This document shows, piece by piece, positions 36,351 to 44,437 of a DNA stretch of 64,000 nucleotides. The translations under genes and the position numbers were made by a program. How positions within the stretch are numbered: position 1 is the first letter of the stretch; each line of letters opens with the position of its first letter. The notes beneath the pieces are model-generated. The model saw only the letters and a list, made by a program, of their open reading frames with translations, made no database searches and was not told the origin of the DNA. Source of the stretch: Bradyrhizobium sp. S69. GTDB taxonomy: Bacteria; Pseudomonadota; Alphaproteobacteria; Rhizobiales; Xanthobacteraceae. The stretch lies in assembly GCF_009766005.1 (NCBI RefSeq), contig NZ_LMUK01000038.1:458948-522947 (forward strand). Reading direction: 5' to 3'.

Positions 36351-37874
36351 TCAACCGATGGCTTCACCGACATCGCGTTCTCGCAAAAACCAGCGCGAGG
36401 CTGCTTTCGCGGCTTCCGCAAGGTCCGGATCGCCCTCACAGGCCCATGCGACGACGCCGTCAGGGCGGACCAGCACGGCGGTCAGGCCCAGCCGTTCCCT
36501 CGCGTCAGCCGCGACATATCTGACCTGATCGCCAAAGCGGCTTGCAACCGCCCGGAGCGGCGCGCGGCTGTCGAAGTCGATCAGAAGGCCGGTGCCGTCG
36601 CGCAGCAGAGCGGCGAGCCTGGTGCCGTCAGTCAGTTCGAAATCAGGGACGCTGCGACCGACCAGCGCGTGAGCGTCGCCGAGATCGTAACGCATAGAAA
36701 CATTCCACACCCGTTCGGCAAAATAGGTGGCGCCATCGCGGGTGCCGACGAGGTCGCGCACAATCGCTTCCATGGCGCGCGCGTGGTGGCCTGGCCGCAT
36801 GATCGAGACTTGCGCCCGCGACCAATCGAGAACCTGTGCGCCGATCGGATGCCGCTCGGCGAAATAGCTGTCGAGCAATCCGTCGGGCGCTTGCCCCCGG
36901 ACGGTCGCGGCGAGCTTCCATCCAAGGTTCATGGCATCGCCTAGTCCAAGATTAAGCCCTTGCCCGCCCAGCGGCGAATGAATATGGGCAGCGTCCCCGG
37001 CGAGCAGCACGCGGCCTTTGCGATAGGTCGTCGCCTGCTGCGCGCGATCGGTCCAGTCTGTGCCGACATGCAGCGCGGTCAGGGTCACGTCGGTTTGCGA
37101 GACGCGCCGCAGTACCGCTTGGATATGCTCGAGCGTGATCGGCCCGGTTCGATGCGCCGCGCCGCCGTCGAACTCCAACAGGCCGAAATGGCCGGGCTGG
37201 GTCTGAAAATACATGCCGGTTGGCGTCAGGTGCCGGCCGTGCCTGAGCTTTTCCGGGTCGGCAACATCGACCTGAACGGAATAGCCGGTAAACTCCGGAT
37301 CGGTCCCGATGAACGAGAAGCCGCCTGCCTTTCGCACAATGCTGCGGCCGCCGTCACAGCCGACCAGCCAGCGACCCTCAAAGCTGCGATCGCCCGCGTG
37401 GACCGTTACCCCGTCGGCGGATTGGGCGTAGCCTTCAACATCGACGCCGCGCCTGATCTCGACGCCGATGGCTTGCGCGCGATCGGCCAGCACGGTCTCG
37501 ACCCGTTGCATTTCGGCTGCCATGTTGCGGTCGGCCGGGCCCGGCAGCCGATACGCCCATTTCGACCTGTCGATCTTGTCGTCCTCGAAGGGGATTCCGG
37601 CGAAGTGTCCGGCCTGCCGCCGCGGCTGCACCCCTTGAGCCGCAGGCTTCGCCTCGCGCGGGGGCGCCACAAGGCCGTCCAGCAGTCCGCGCCGGTCAAA
37701 CGCTTCGATCGTGGGTACGGTCAGGCCGCGCATGCCGAACGGCAGTCTTTTTAACGGCGAGCGCGCGTTCTCGGCGCGCTCCAACACCAGCACGGAAACG
37801 CCGGCAAGGCGCAGTTCGCAGGCCAGCAACAGGCCGACCGGGCCAGCCCCGGCGATGATGACGTCATGGATCAT
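36351..37874 (-). CDS. FAD-dependent aromatic monooxygenase (PheA/RdmE/Rox-like)
   Basis: This 507-residue group A flavin monooxygenase has the FAD motif IAGAGPVGLLLACELRLAG, the middle region VGCDGGRSIVRKAGGF and the second FAD motif LLAGDAAHIHSPLGGQGLNL. A C-terminal thioredoxin-like domain (about residues 400-507) is typical of phenol hydroxylase and polyketide hydroxylase (MhpA, PgaE, Rox) relatives. It hydroxylates an aromatic substrate using NAD(P)H and oxygen; the substrate is unknown. It is divergent from a LysR regulator over a 50-nt gap, and is likely its target. Confidence 0.92.
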   Translation of the reverse strand: MIHDVIIAGAGPVGLLLACELRLAGVSVLVLERAENARSPLKRLPFGMRGLTVPTIEAFDRRGLLDGLVAPPREAKPAAQGVQPRRQAGHFAGIPFEDDKIDRSKWAYRLPGPADRNMAAEMQRVETVLADRAQAIGVEIRRGVDVEGYAQSADGVTVHAGDRSFEGRWLVGCDGGRSIVRKAGGFSFIGTDPEFTGYSVQVDVADPEKLRHGRHLTPTGMYFQTQPGHFGLLEFDGGAAHRTGPITLEHIQAVLRRVSQTDVTLTALHVGTDWTDRAQQATTYRKGRVLLAGDAAHIHSPLGGQGLNLGLGDAMNLGWKLAATVRGQAPDGLLDSYFAERHPIGAQVLDWSRAQVSIMRPGHHARAMEAIVRDLVGTRDGATYFAERVWNVSMRYDLGDAHALVGRSVPDFELTDGTRLAALLRDGTGLLIDFDSRAPLRAVASRFGDQVRYVAADARERLGLTAVLVRPDGVVAWACEGDPDLAEAAKAASRWFLRERDVGEAIG

Positions 37875-37924
37875 GCCTCACCTAACGCTGTTGTTTTCGA
37901 TCGATCCAATGATATGTTTGCAGC

Positions 37925-38944
37925 ATGTCGATGCACCAAATCGATTTAGCGCGGGCCGATCTCAATTTGCTGGTGGTGTTCGAGGCGCTGTTTGCCGACC
38001 GCCATGTCGGCCGTGCCGCAAAGCGGTTATGCCTGTCGCAGTCGGCCACCAGCCATGCGCTTGGGCGGCTCCGCGAGTTGTTCAACGATCCACTTTTCGT
38101 CCGCAATCCGCGCGGCATCGAACCCACGCCGCGCGGCCGCGAACTGGCGCAGCCGATCGCCGACGCGCTGGCGCAAATCCGGGACTTTCTCAGCCCCGTG
38201 GCCGCCTTCGATCCGGCCACGCTGCAGCGCATTTTCAAGATCGCCGCCCATGATTACGCGATGACCGTCCTCGTCGCTCCCCTGATCGCGATCCTGCGCG
38301 CGGAAGCGCCCGGCGTGGATTTGCGATGCGTCAGCATGCCGCCCGCGGATGTCATCGAGGCGCTCGATCGCGGCACGCTGGATTGTGCGCTGGGCGGTTT
38401 CCACGGCATTGCAGCCGAGCGTGTGACACGCACATTGCTGTTCTCCGACAGGTTTGTCGGCGTTGCGCGGCGCGATCATCCCGGCTTGCGGAGGGGAAAG
38501 ATGACGCTGAAGGATTTCGTCGCGACCCCGCAAGTCCTGGTGTCGGCCGGTGGCGAGGTGCGCGGCGGTATCGATGAAGCTCTCGCCTCGGCCGGGCATC
38601 AACGCCGGGTCGTGCTCTCGACGCCGAGTTTTCTTGCGCTGCCATGGATCGTCGAAACCACCGACCTTGTCGGCGTTCTGCCCGAACGCCTCGCGTTGCG
38701 GCTGAGTGCTGGCGCGCCGCTGACGGCGTTCGAGCTTCCGATCGACGTTGAGCCCATGACGTGCAGCATGCTCGCTCTGGCGCCGATCGCAAAGCAGCCG
38801 GAAATGCGGTGGCTGCTCGATCGAATCCGCTTTGCTTTCGGCCTGCCGCGCGCCGCCTCTCCCCGGAAAGGGCGCGTATCAATTAAGTCAAATAAATCCA
38901 AGGCAACTAACAAGGCAACTAAATCGAGAGCCGCGGCGCGATAG
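37925..38944 (+). CDS. LysR-family transcriptional regulator
   Basis: This 339-residue regulator has the LysR helix-turn-helix in residues 10-65 (LVVFEALFADRHVGRAAKRL, LSQSATSHALGRLRELFNDP) and the effector domain after it. The NodD/SyrM-like subgroup starts similarly. The C-terminal tail is lysine-rich and contains a 12-nt in-frame duplication (KATNKATKS). The gap to the divergent monooxygenase is 50 nt, as expected for a LysR operator between regulator and target; a T-N11-A site was not identified with certainty. Confidence 0.93.
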   Translation: MSMHQIDLARADLNLLVVFEALFADRHVGRAAKRLCLSQSATSHALGRLRELFNDPLFVRNPRGIEPTPRGRELAQPIADALAQIRDFLSPVAAFDPATLQRIFKIAAHDYAMTVLVAPLIAILRAEAPGVDLRCVSMPPADVIEALDRGTLDCALGGFHGIAAERVTRTLLFSDRFVGVARRDHPGLRRGKMTLKDFVATPQVLVSAGGEVRGGIDEALASAGHQRRVVLSTPSFLALPWIVETTDLVGVLPERLALRLSAGAPLTAFELPIDVEPMTCSMLALAPIAKQPEMRWLLDRIRFAFGLPRAASPRKGRVSIKSNKSKATNKATKSRAAAR

Positions 38945-38950
38945 CGTCGA

Positions 38951-39187
38951 TCAATCCTTGTCGGAATGTTTCTTGATGTTGCTGTTGAACAGGCCTTTGA
39001 AAAAGCCTGTGACGTTTTTCCAAGCGGTGGCGAAAACCGCCAGGCCGGTCGCCACGACGGCGATAATGCTTTGAAAAATGATGCTTCCTGTGCCCGGATC
39101 CAGATAGGCAGCCGCATCCGACACGCCGGCGATCGTGAAGTTCAGCAGTGCGAGAGACAGCAGGATATATTTCTGTGTTCGATTCAT
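38951..39187 (-). CDS. small YLDPGTGS-motif membrane protein
   Basis: This 78-residue protein has an N-terminal signal/membrane segment (KYILLSLALLNFTIAG), the motif AAAYLDPGTGSIIFQ, a second helix (SIIAVVATGLAVFATAW) and a basic tail. The DPGTGS motif occurs in small membrane proteins encoded near polysaccharide or sulfatase-like genes (recollection). Here it faces away from the methyltransferase and sulfatase-like genes across 233 nt. Function unknown. Confidence 0.85.
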   Translation of the reverse strand: MNRTQKYILLSLALLNFTIAGVSDAAAYLDPGTGSIIFQSIIAVVATGLAVFATAWKNVTGFFKGLFNSNIKKHSDKD

Positions 39188-39420
39188 CGCGGGACCTTAG
39201 GGGCTCTTGGCGTGCTGTGAAGTGAACTTTATTTAATTTGCTTTCGGCAGTGGATTTGACACGTTGCCGTAATGTTATACGCGCGATCCCGATGCCGTCC
39301 GCGCGGACAAGGGTAATGATCGGCGGCACATGGCTGGCATGATCGCGGGCGGGTGATTTCGCGTTTTACGGGTTGCGCTTCCGAATGCAGCCGAACCACT
39401 GCAAGTCGAGGAAATTGACG

Positions 39421-39531
39421 ATGAGCGCCGAGCCTCTCGCATCCGATGTCGTCGGATTGACCAAGGTCGCGCCGGTTTCGCGTCTCGGCCGCGTGCAGGC
39501 ATGGTTCAAGACATACAAAGTGCTGGGTTGA
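39421..39531 (+). CDS. possible 36-codon leader peptide overlapping the methyltransferase start
   Basis: An ATG at 39421 with GAGGAA 7-12 nt upstream starts a 36-codon frame (MSAEPLASDVVGLTKVAPVS, then RLGRVQAWFKTYKVLG). Its TGA overlaps the ATG of the methyltransferase gene by one base (TGATG), an arrangement typical of coupled genes. The methyltransferase has no clear ribosome binding site of its own, so this small frame may provide the translation entry. A leader peptide or a true small protein are both possible. Confidence 0.45.
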   Translation: MSAEPLASDVVGLTKVAPVSRLGRVQAWFKTYKVLG

Positions 39532-40937
39532 TGACGATCGTTCGAGATGCGGGATCGTTTCGAGATCCTTCCGGCTATGTCGCGCATTACGACGACAGGA
39601 TATTCCGCGTCCTGCGGGAAGATGCCTTCAGCTCCTTCGAGTGGCTGAGAGCGTCGGGTCTGTTGGCCGATCTCGTCACCAACAAATGGCTGGTGCCGAC
39701 CGATATTTCCACCGAACTTGCGATCCAGGATGTCGCGCCGCGCGTGCTGGAGCACGAGCCCATCAACTTCATATCCTATCCCTATGAGTGGCCTTTCGAG
39801 CTGTTGAAGCGGGCGGCGATCTTTCATCTCGATCTGCATCTCAAGGCGCTGGAATCCTGTTTTACGCTGATCGACGCCAGCGCCTACAATGTTCAATTCG
39901 AGGGCACCAAGCCGATCTTCATCGATCCGCTGTCGCTGGCGTCCTACACCGAAGGCGAAATGTGGATCGGCCAGCGGCAGTTCAACGACCAGTTTCTCAA
40001 TCCGCTGCTGCTGACGTCGCTGCTGAAGATTCCGTTCAATGCCTGGTATCGTGGATCGGTCGAGGGGATTGCGTCCGAGGACCTGGCGCGGGCGCTTCGT
40101 GCCAGGCACAAATTGTCGTGGCGGATATGGTCGGAGGTGCTGATCCCCGTTTGGTTGCAACGCTCCGCCCAATCTAAACCGGCGAGGGGCATCGCCGCCA
40201 AGCAACGAAAGCTTCCGCTCAACGCGCTGCAATTCATGCTGCGCAATCTCAGGGGCTGGATCTCAGGCCTGCGCGATCCGTTTGCGACGCAGACGACGAT
40301 CTGGCGCGACTATGAAGCCGAGAATTCCTATTTGCCGGAAGAGGAGAAACGCAAGCAATCCTTCGTGGCGGATTTCATCCAGCGCTTGCGGCCGAAAACG
40401 GTCTGGGATCTCGGCTGCAACACCGGCCTTTACAGCGAGACCGCGCTGCGCGCCGGCGCGCGTGACGTCGTCGGTTTCGACACCGATCACGGCGCGCTCA
40501 ATCTTGCCGTACAGCGCTCGGTGCGGAGCGATCTGAAATTTCTGCCGCTGTATATGGACGCATGCAACCCGAGCCCAAGTCAGGGATGGCATCAAAAGGA
40601 GCGCGCCGGGCTGAGCTCGCGCGGCAGGCCGGACGCGATACTGGCCCTGGCGCTCGAACACCACATCGCGATTGCCCGCAACGTTCCGCTTCCGATGCTG
40701 CTCGACTGGGTGGTTGATCTCGCCGATTGCGGCGTCGTGGAGTTCGTGCCGAAAGAGGATCCCACGGTCCAGCGCATGCTGAGCATCCGAAAAGACATCT
40801 TCGACCAATACTCGCAGGCTGAATTCGAGGCTGAACTGGCGAAACGGGCGGCCATCGAAAAGAGGGAAGTCGTTTCCTCGTCGGGGCGGACGCTGTATGT
40901 CTACGCAAAAAGTCCGTCGCGTGCGCAGATTAGCTAG
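39531..40937 (+). CDS. class I SAM-dependent methyltransferase, NoeA-like
   Basis: This 468-residue protein resembles the host-specific nodulation protein NoeA by the N-terminal PSGYVAHYDDRIFRVL and EPINFISYPYEWPFELLKRA regions (family resemblance from memory). A C-terminal methyltransferase domain (about residues 280-450) shows the SAM motif VWDLGCNTGLYSETALRAGA and acidic FDTDHG. The N-terminal half, with DASAYNVQFEGTKPIFIDPL, resembles kinase-like phosphate folds. It likely methylates a glycan or small molecule. Its end overlaps the next gene by 41 nt, so the pair is co-translated. Confidence 0.85.
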   Translation: MTIVRDAGSFRDPSGYVAHYDDRIFRVLREDAFSSFEWLRASGLLADLVTNKWLVPTDISTELAIQDVAPRVLEHEPINFISYPYEWPFELLKRAAIFHLDLHLKALESCFTLIDASAYNVQFEGTKPIFIDPLSLASYTEGEMWIGQRQFNDQFLNPLLLTSLLKIPFNAWYRGSVEGIASEDLARALRARHKLSWRIWSEVLIPVWLQRSAQSKPARGIAAKQRKLPLNALQFMLRNLRGWISGLRDPFATQTTIWRDYEAENSYLPEEEKRKQSFVADFIQRLRPKTVWDLGCNTGLYSETALRAGARDVVGFDTDHGALNLAVQRSVRSDLKFLPLYMDACNPSPSQGWHQKERAGLSSRGRPDAILALALEHHIAIARNVPLPMLLDWVVDLADCGVVEFVPKEDPTVQRMLSIRKDIFDQYSQAEFEAELAKRAAIEKREVVSSSGRTLYVYAKSPSRAQIS

Positions 40938-42480
40938 GCTCCTGCTATCGCTCGTCGTGCTGGTGCTGTTCTCGGGCGTCGCCTTTCTGAACTTTTACCG
41001 CACCAATTTCGAAAGCCTCACCGGGCCTTCGCGCGTGCTGCACTGGTATTTGCTCGTGCTGGGAATCGCGGTCGCGGGCTCGCTGGCGGCCAAGGCGATC
41101 TTTCGATCCTTTCCGATCGACCGGATATTCGTGATCGCGGCCGCGCTGTCCTTTATGGCGTTTTCCTACGACGAAATAACCAGGCTGGTTTCTCACGACG
41201 GAATCAGGGCGTTGATCGGCAATGACCATTTCGCGCTGTTTTCGATGCTGTGCTGGGTCGTCGTGACCCTGCTGATCGGCGCGCTGATCGGTATTTTCTC
41301 AAGGGCCGCGGTTTTGCTGCCGACGATGGCCTTGGTCGGCCTGGTTTACGTCGTGCCGGCCACGATGAGCCTGGGCCGGGCGCTTGCGCATCCGATCGTG
41401 ATGAACGATCCCAAGGCGCTTGCATTGTCGGCGCGCCGCGATCCCAATGTCTACTGGATCCTGCTCGATGGTTATCCGAGGAGGGACGTGCTTCAGGAGT
41501 TTTTCAACTTCGACAACGCGCCGTTTGTCGACCGGCTGAAAGGTCTCAACTTCACGGTTTACGACCGCGCGGTCGCCAGTTTTCCCGAGACCTCCTTCTC
41601 GATATCCAGCACCCTGTCGATGGGGTTTCCAGTTGATGGAATTCCGCCTAGGACGCCGTCGCCGGCGGAATTGCAACGAACGGTTCGCGGCCAGAACGTC
41701 GTCGTCAATACCTTCCGCGCGATGGGCTACCGCTACGTGCATTTCCAGAATGGCTATGACGAACTGACGGCATGCCCGCTCGAGGGCGCCATCTGCATCA
41801 GGGGAAACGCTCAATCCAGTGGAAGTGCGTTCGAGTTCGACGAATTCAACATTGCGCTGCTGTCGAAATCGCCGGTGATGGATGCGATCGCCATGTTCAC
41901 GGATGCGGACAGGGCAGTCCAGGAGTCCATGTTCATGCAGGGCGCGGTGCACGAAGTGACCGACCGGCTTTTCCAACTGCCCGAACGCGGTCCGTTCTTC
42001 CTGTACGCTCACGTGCTGGCGCCGCATCCTCCGATCCGCTTCAATCGCGATTGCTCGGTGCGGGCCGCGGCGCCGGATCTCCTGGACTGGAATGCAGCCG
42101 AAAAAGCCGCTTTCATCGATCAACTGATCTGCGTCAACGACGAGACCGTCACGCTGCTGGATGAAGTCATCGAGAGAGATCCGCAGGCCATCATCGTGCT
42201 GCAGTCCGACCATGGCACCGCGTTTCGCGGACAGTTCAAAAAGCCGTTCGACGGCTGGGACCTCCCGGACCAGAAGGAGCGGTTTGGCGCGTTGAATGCG
42301 CTGCGGATGCCGGAGGTCTGTTCGGACGAGGCGCAAGGCTCGGTCGATCTGGTCAATACCTTCGCCCGGGTGTTGAATTGCGTTTCGGGCGGCCATCTGC
42401 CGGACAAGGTCGCCCGGCGGTTCGTCGTTTCGCATGCCGATATGCGCACCGTTCACGAATACAAGGCGGATTCCGAATGA
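40897..42480 (+). CDS. membrane-bound sulfatase/AlkP-superfamily protein
   Basis: This 527-residue protein has about five N-terminal helices (LLLSLVVLVLFSGVAFLNF, YLLVLGIAVAGSLAAKAIF and others to about residue 165), then an alkaline-phosphatase-fold domain. Metal-site candidates are NVYWILLDGYPRRD with ETSFSISST (nucleophile Thr/Ser region), AHVLAPHPPI and IVLQSDHGTAFRG. This layout is seen in enzymes that add phosphoethanolamine or phosphoglycerol, or cleave sulfates, on surface glycans. It overlaps the methyltransferase gene end by 41 nt, suggesting one surface-modification pathway. Confidence 0.85.
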   Translation: MSTQKVRRVRRLARLLLSLVVLVLFSGVAFLNFYRTNFESLTGPSRVLHWYLLVLGIAVAGSLAAKAIFRSFPIDRIFVIAAALSFMAFSYDEITRLVSHDGIRALIGNDHFALFSMLCWVVVTLLIGALIGIFSRAAVLLPTMALVGLVYVVPATMSLGRALAHPIVMNDPKALALSARRDPNVYWILLDGYPRRDVLQEFFNFDNAPFVDRLKGLNFTVYDRAVASFPETSFSISSTLSMGFPVDGIPPRTPSPAELQRTVRGQNVVVNTFRAMGYRYVHFQNGYDELTACPLEGAICIRGNAQSSGSAFEFDEFNIALLSKSPVMDAIAMFTDADRAVQESMFMQGAVHEVTDRLFQLPERGPFFLYAHVLAPHPPIRFNRDCSVRAAAPDLLDWNAAEKAAFIDQLICVNDETVTLLDEVIERDPQAIIVLQSDHGTAFRGQFKKPFDGWDLPDQKERFGALNALRMPEVCSDEAQGSVDLVNTFARVLNCVSGGHLPDKVARRFVVSHADMRTVHEYKADSE

Positions 42481-42550
42481 CCCGGCCGGCCTGGGCTGGC
42501 CGGCAAGGGTGCGGCTCCGCCACGGGGAAGCGTCGGCGGGCTTGACGTGC

Positions 42551-42596
42551 AAAAAAAACAAGGCCGCCGGCGGAATATGACGCCCATGCGGCCTTG
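42551..42596 (-). terminator. rho-independent terminator, minus strand
   Basis: On the minus strand CAAGGCCGC pairs with GCGGCCTTG (9 bp, 42588-42596 and 42559-42567), and eight U residues follow (42558-42551). It lies about 180 nt after the stop of the leftward gene at 42778 and 71 nt past the convergent sulfatase-like gene. Confidence 0.85.
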
Positions 42597-42777
42597 CCCT
42601 GCCCGGATATTGAAATCGGCTCGCGCCAACCCGGTAGCCGCACCATCGCCCGAGTCGCCGCCGTCAAGTGTGATTTAGTTCACATTTGGTGGCAAAAAAT
42701 TTTTGCCGGCTGGTGGGAATAAAGCCTGGGCCTGGTTTTTGGGCCGGGTTTTTCCGTTCCCCGTTCTCGCGGTCGGA

Positions 42778-43293
42778 TCAGCCGTGCGATTTGGCGCGCC
42801 GGTGCTGCGCACCTCTGGTGGCATGGAGTTTGGGCCGGTTTGTGGCGTGTCTGGCCTTGGGCTGATCGGATGATGCTTCCGTCGCCGGGGCAGCCGCGAA
42901 GGATTGCCTGAGGCTGTCGATCGCGCCGGCCACCGCGCCAACCTGGTCGGACAACCGCTTGGCGTCATTTTGCTGCGCTGCGAGCAGGCGTTTGACGCTC
43001 TGGACCTGGTCCTGCAGCGCCTGCAACTGATCGATCGATTCTTGCTGGGAGAACTCCAGCGCCTTGGTTCTCTCGACTAATTGCTCGGACGCCGCGGCCG
43101 CCCGGAGCTGGATTTGCCGGGCCGATACCACACGATCCGGTTCGGTCGAGCTGCCGGCGGTGGCGCGCCAAAGCGCGATCGATCCGGCGGCGGTCAGCAT
43201 CAGGACGAGCGCAACCGCCGCGAGTGCAATCGGTTGCCGGCCGATACGCGCGATACGGTGGTTACCTTGATCGCCGGAGGTGATGTCGATCAT
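42778..43293 (-). CDS. hypothetical membrane-anchored coiled-coil protein
   Basis: This 171-residue protein has a short cytoplasmic start, one helix (QPIALAAVALVLMLTAAGSIALW) and a periplasmic coiled coil with heptad-like spacing (LVERTKALEFSQQESIDQLQ, then DQVQSVKRLLAAQQNDAKRL). The tail is basic and His-rich (KARHATNRPKLHATRG). No family is recognised; the architecture is seen in small rhizobial envelope proteins. A three-unit 21-nt tandem repeat lies just upstream, and a good terminator follows. Confidence 0.72.
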   Translation of the reverse strand: MIDITSGDQGNHRIARIGRQPIALAAVALVLMLTAAGSIALWRATAGSSTEPDRVVSARQIQLRAAAASEQLVERTKALEFSQQESIDQLQALQDQVQSVKRLLAAQQNDAKRLSDQVGAVAGAIDSLRQSFAAAPATEASSDQPKARHATNRPKLHATRGAQHRRAKSHG

Positions 43294-43318
43294 GGACCTT
43301 CAAGCCGGCCGCGTCGGC

Positions 43319-43381
43319 AAAGTTCCCGTACCCGAGGCAAAAGTTCCCCTCAGCGAGGCAAAGCTACTCCTAAGCAAGGCA
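43319..43381. repeat. three 21-nt tandem units in a leader
   Basis: Units at 43319-43339 (AAAGTTCCCGTACCCGAGGCA), 43340-43360 and 43361-43381 share AAAG-TTCCC/TACTCC and the end GAGGCA/AAGGCA. They lie 26 nt before the start of the leftward coiled-coil gene and just after the end of the small gene at 43402. On the minus strand they supply pyrimidine-rich TGCCTCG motifs. Confidence 0.82.
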
Positions 43382-43401
43382 CAGGCACTGGACTGTCCCG
43401 T

Positions 43402-43620
43402 CTAGCTTCGCTCGTCGGGAGCCGGGACGTCGCCTTCGAGGGCACCGCCGGGATGCGGCCGGTACTGCACGGTGCGCTGGATTTGCTTGAGGCCATTGCG
43501 GGTTTCGATGGTGATGATCTTGAGCAGCGCCGCGAGCATGATCGGCCCGAAGGCGAGCAGGCAAAGCAGGATCAGCACGACACGCGTCGCGCGGTCCTTG
43601 CCATGTCGCGAGGACACCAT
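43402..43620 (-). CDS. small hypothetical membrane protein
   Basis: This 72-residue protein has one hydrophobic helix (VVLILLCLLAFGPIMLAALL) flanked by a basic N-terminus and a polar tail (NGLKQIQRTVQYRPHPGG). It precedes the coiled-coil gene on the same strand by 108 nt. No clear ribosome binding site is seen before ATG 43620, so it is less certain than its neighbours. Confidence 0.5.
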   Translation of the reverse strand: MVSSRHGKDRATRVVLILLCLLAFGPIMLAALLKIITIETRNGLKQIQRTVQYRPHPGGALEGDVPAPDERS

Positions 43621-44004
43621 GGCTCAACAGCCGGTCAAAGAGAGTCTTGTGCGCGCGTTGGGCATCGAAAACTCCTTGCTAATTTGCTGGAGTGATCGAA
43701 GCAGATCGGCGTCCTCCGTTGCAACACGGACTGCGCCTTAACCTAACTGCTAAACCTTACCTTGCAGGGCACAACGAAAATCTCCGCCGCTCAGTTCGGC
43801 GTTGCAACCGTGGCGACGTATCGCGTTGCATCGCGTCGGTGGCGCAGGCTCAATCGGCGGTGCCGACGAAGTCTAAGCATCGCTGCCATGTCGGTCTGTC
43901 GTCTGTTGCCGAGGAACAACAGGCTTGGGATGTTCGCGAAGGAGAGTTGAATTTGGACTGACATCTGGGTCAAGATCGAACTGCGCGGTACGACGGGGAA
44001 AAAA
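43621..44004. other. intergenic stretch, no clear gene
   Basis: Frames here (for example 43692-43961) have no ribosome binding site and no recognisable domain. Around 43805-43850 GTTGCAACC, GTTGCA and GCGTCGG repeats give a locally repetitive look. GGGGAAAAAA before 44005 may serve as the ribosome binding site of the next gene. Confidence 0.3.
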
Positions 44005-44268
44005 ATGCAGCACGCGTTGCTTCTCAATCCATTCAGTCTCAACCTAGAGCCGGCGCAAATCGTCAATCGGCCGAAACGCATCGCCAACAGGCAGGCGGCG
44101 CGTTCAACGCCGGTTTGCTCGCGATGCGAGTCGGACGACATCCTGAGTTACGTGACGGCGCAATGGAGCAATGAATCCCAGCAATGGGAATTGGCCAACA
44201 CGTTCGATCAGCCAGCGCACTGCAACAACTGCAACGGCGCCTGCGAAATAACCTGGCTGCCGCTCTGA
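44005..44268 (+). CDS. small zinc-ribbon-like hypothetical protein
   Basis: This 87-residue protein contains CSRCESDD and HCNNCNGACEI, two CxxC knuckles 41 residues apart, so a zinc ribbon is likely. Between them are aromatic residues (YVTAQWSNESQQWELANTFD) that resemble a small beta sheet. The N-terminal 30 residues are basic. No named family is recognised. The stop is followed by GC-rich hairpins and a copy of the 28-bp repeat that also follows fdsA. Confidence 0.7.
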   Translation: MQHALLLNPFSLNLEPAQIVNRPKRIANRQAARSTPVCSRCESDDILSYVTAQWSNESQQWELANTFDQPAHCNNCNGACEITWLPL

Positions 44269-44337
44269 ACTTGAAGCGGCGCTGCACCTCGATAGTCCGA
44301 GTCTGGTCCCGGTGCGGCGCGCAATTTTCCGCGCCGC

Positions 44338-44365
44338 AAAAAAGTAGCGGCCAGCTCTTGGGGGA
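44338..44365 (+). repeat. 28-bp direct repeat, left copy, at the fdh module boundary
   Basis: This segment (AAAAAAGTAGCGGCCAGCTC, then TTGGGGGA) matches 51597-51624 at 27 of 28 positions in direct orientation. It lies 73 nt past the fdhD stop, at the left edge of the formate dehydrogenase module. The right copy continues into a complete hairpin; this copy does not, because the second arm has diverged to ATGAAGCG. Confidence 0.85.
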
Positions 44366-44437
44366 TGAAGCGCATCGGCTTGGCGCCGCCGCCGATCCGG
44401 CGCGCAGGCCCGCCCCACCGGCACGACGCCGGGAATT

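Noticed and set aside
41299..42561. 420-codon leftward frame over the sulfatase-like gene
   Set aside because: It is antisense to clear membrane helices and AlkP-fold motifs and has no recognisable domain.
44314..44337. GCGGCGCG/CGCGCCGC hairpin considered as a terminator
   Set aside because: It is followed by A residues on the plus strand and by no U run on the minus strand, so it does not fit an intrinsic terminator.
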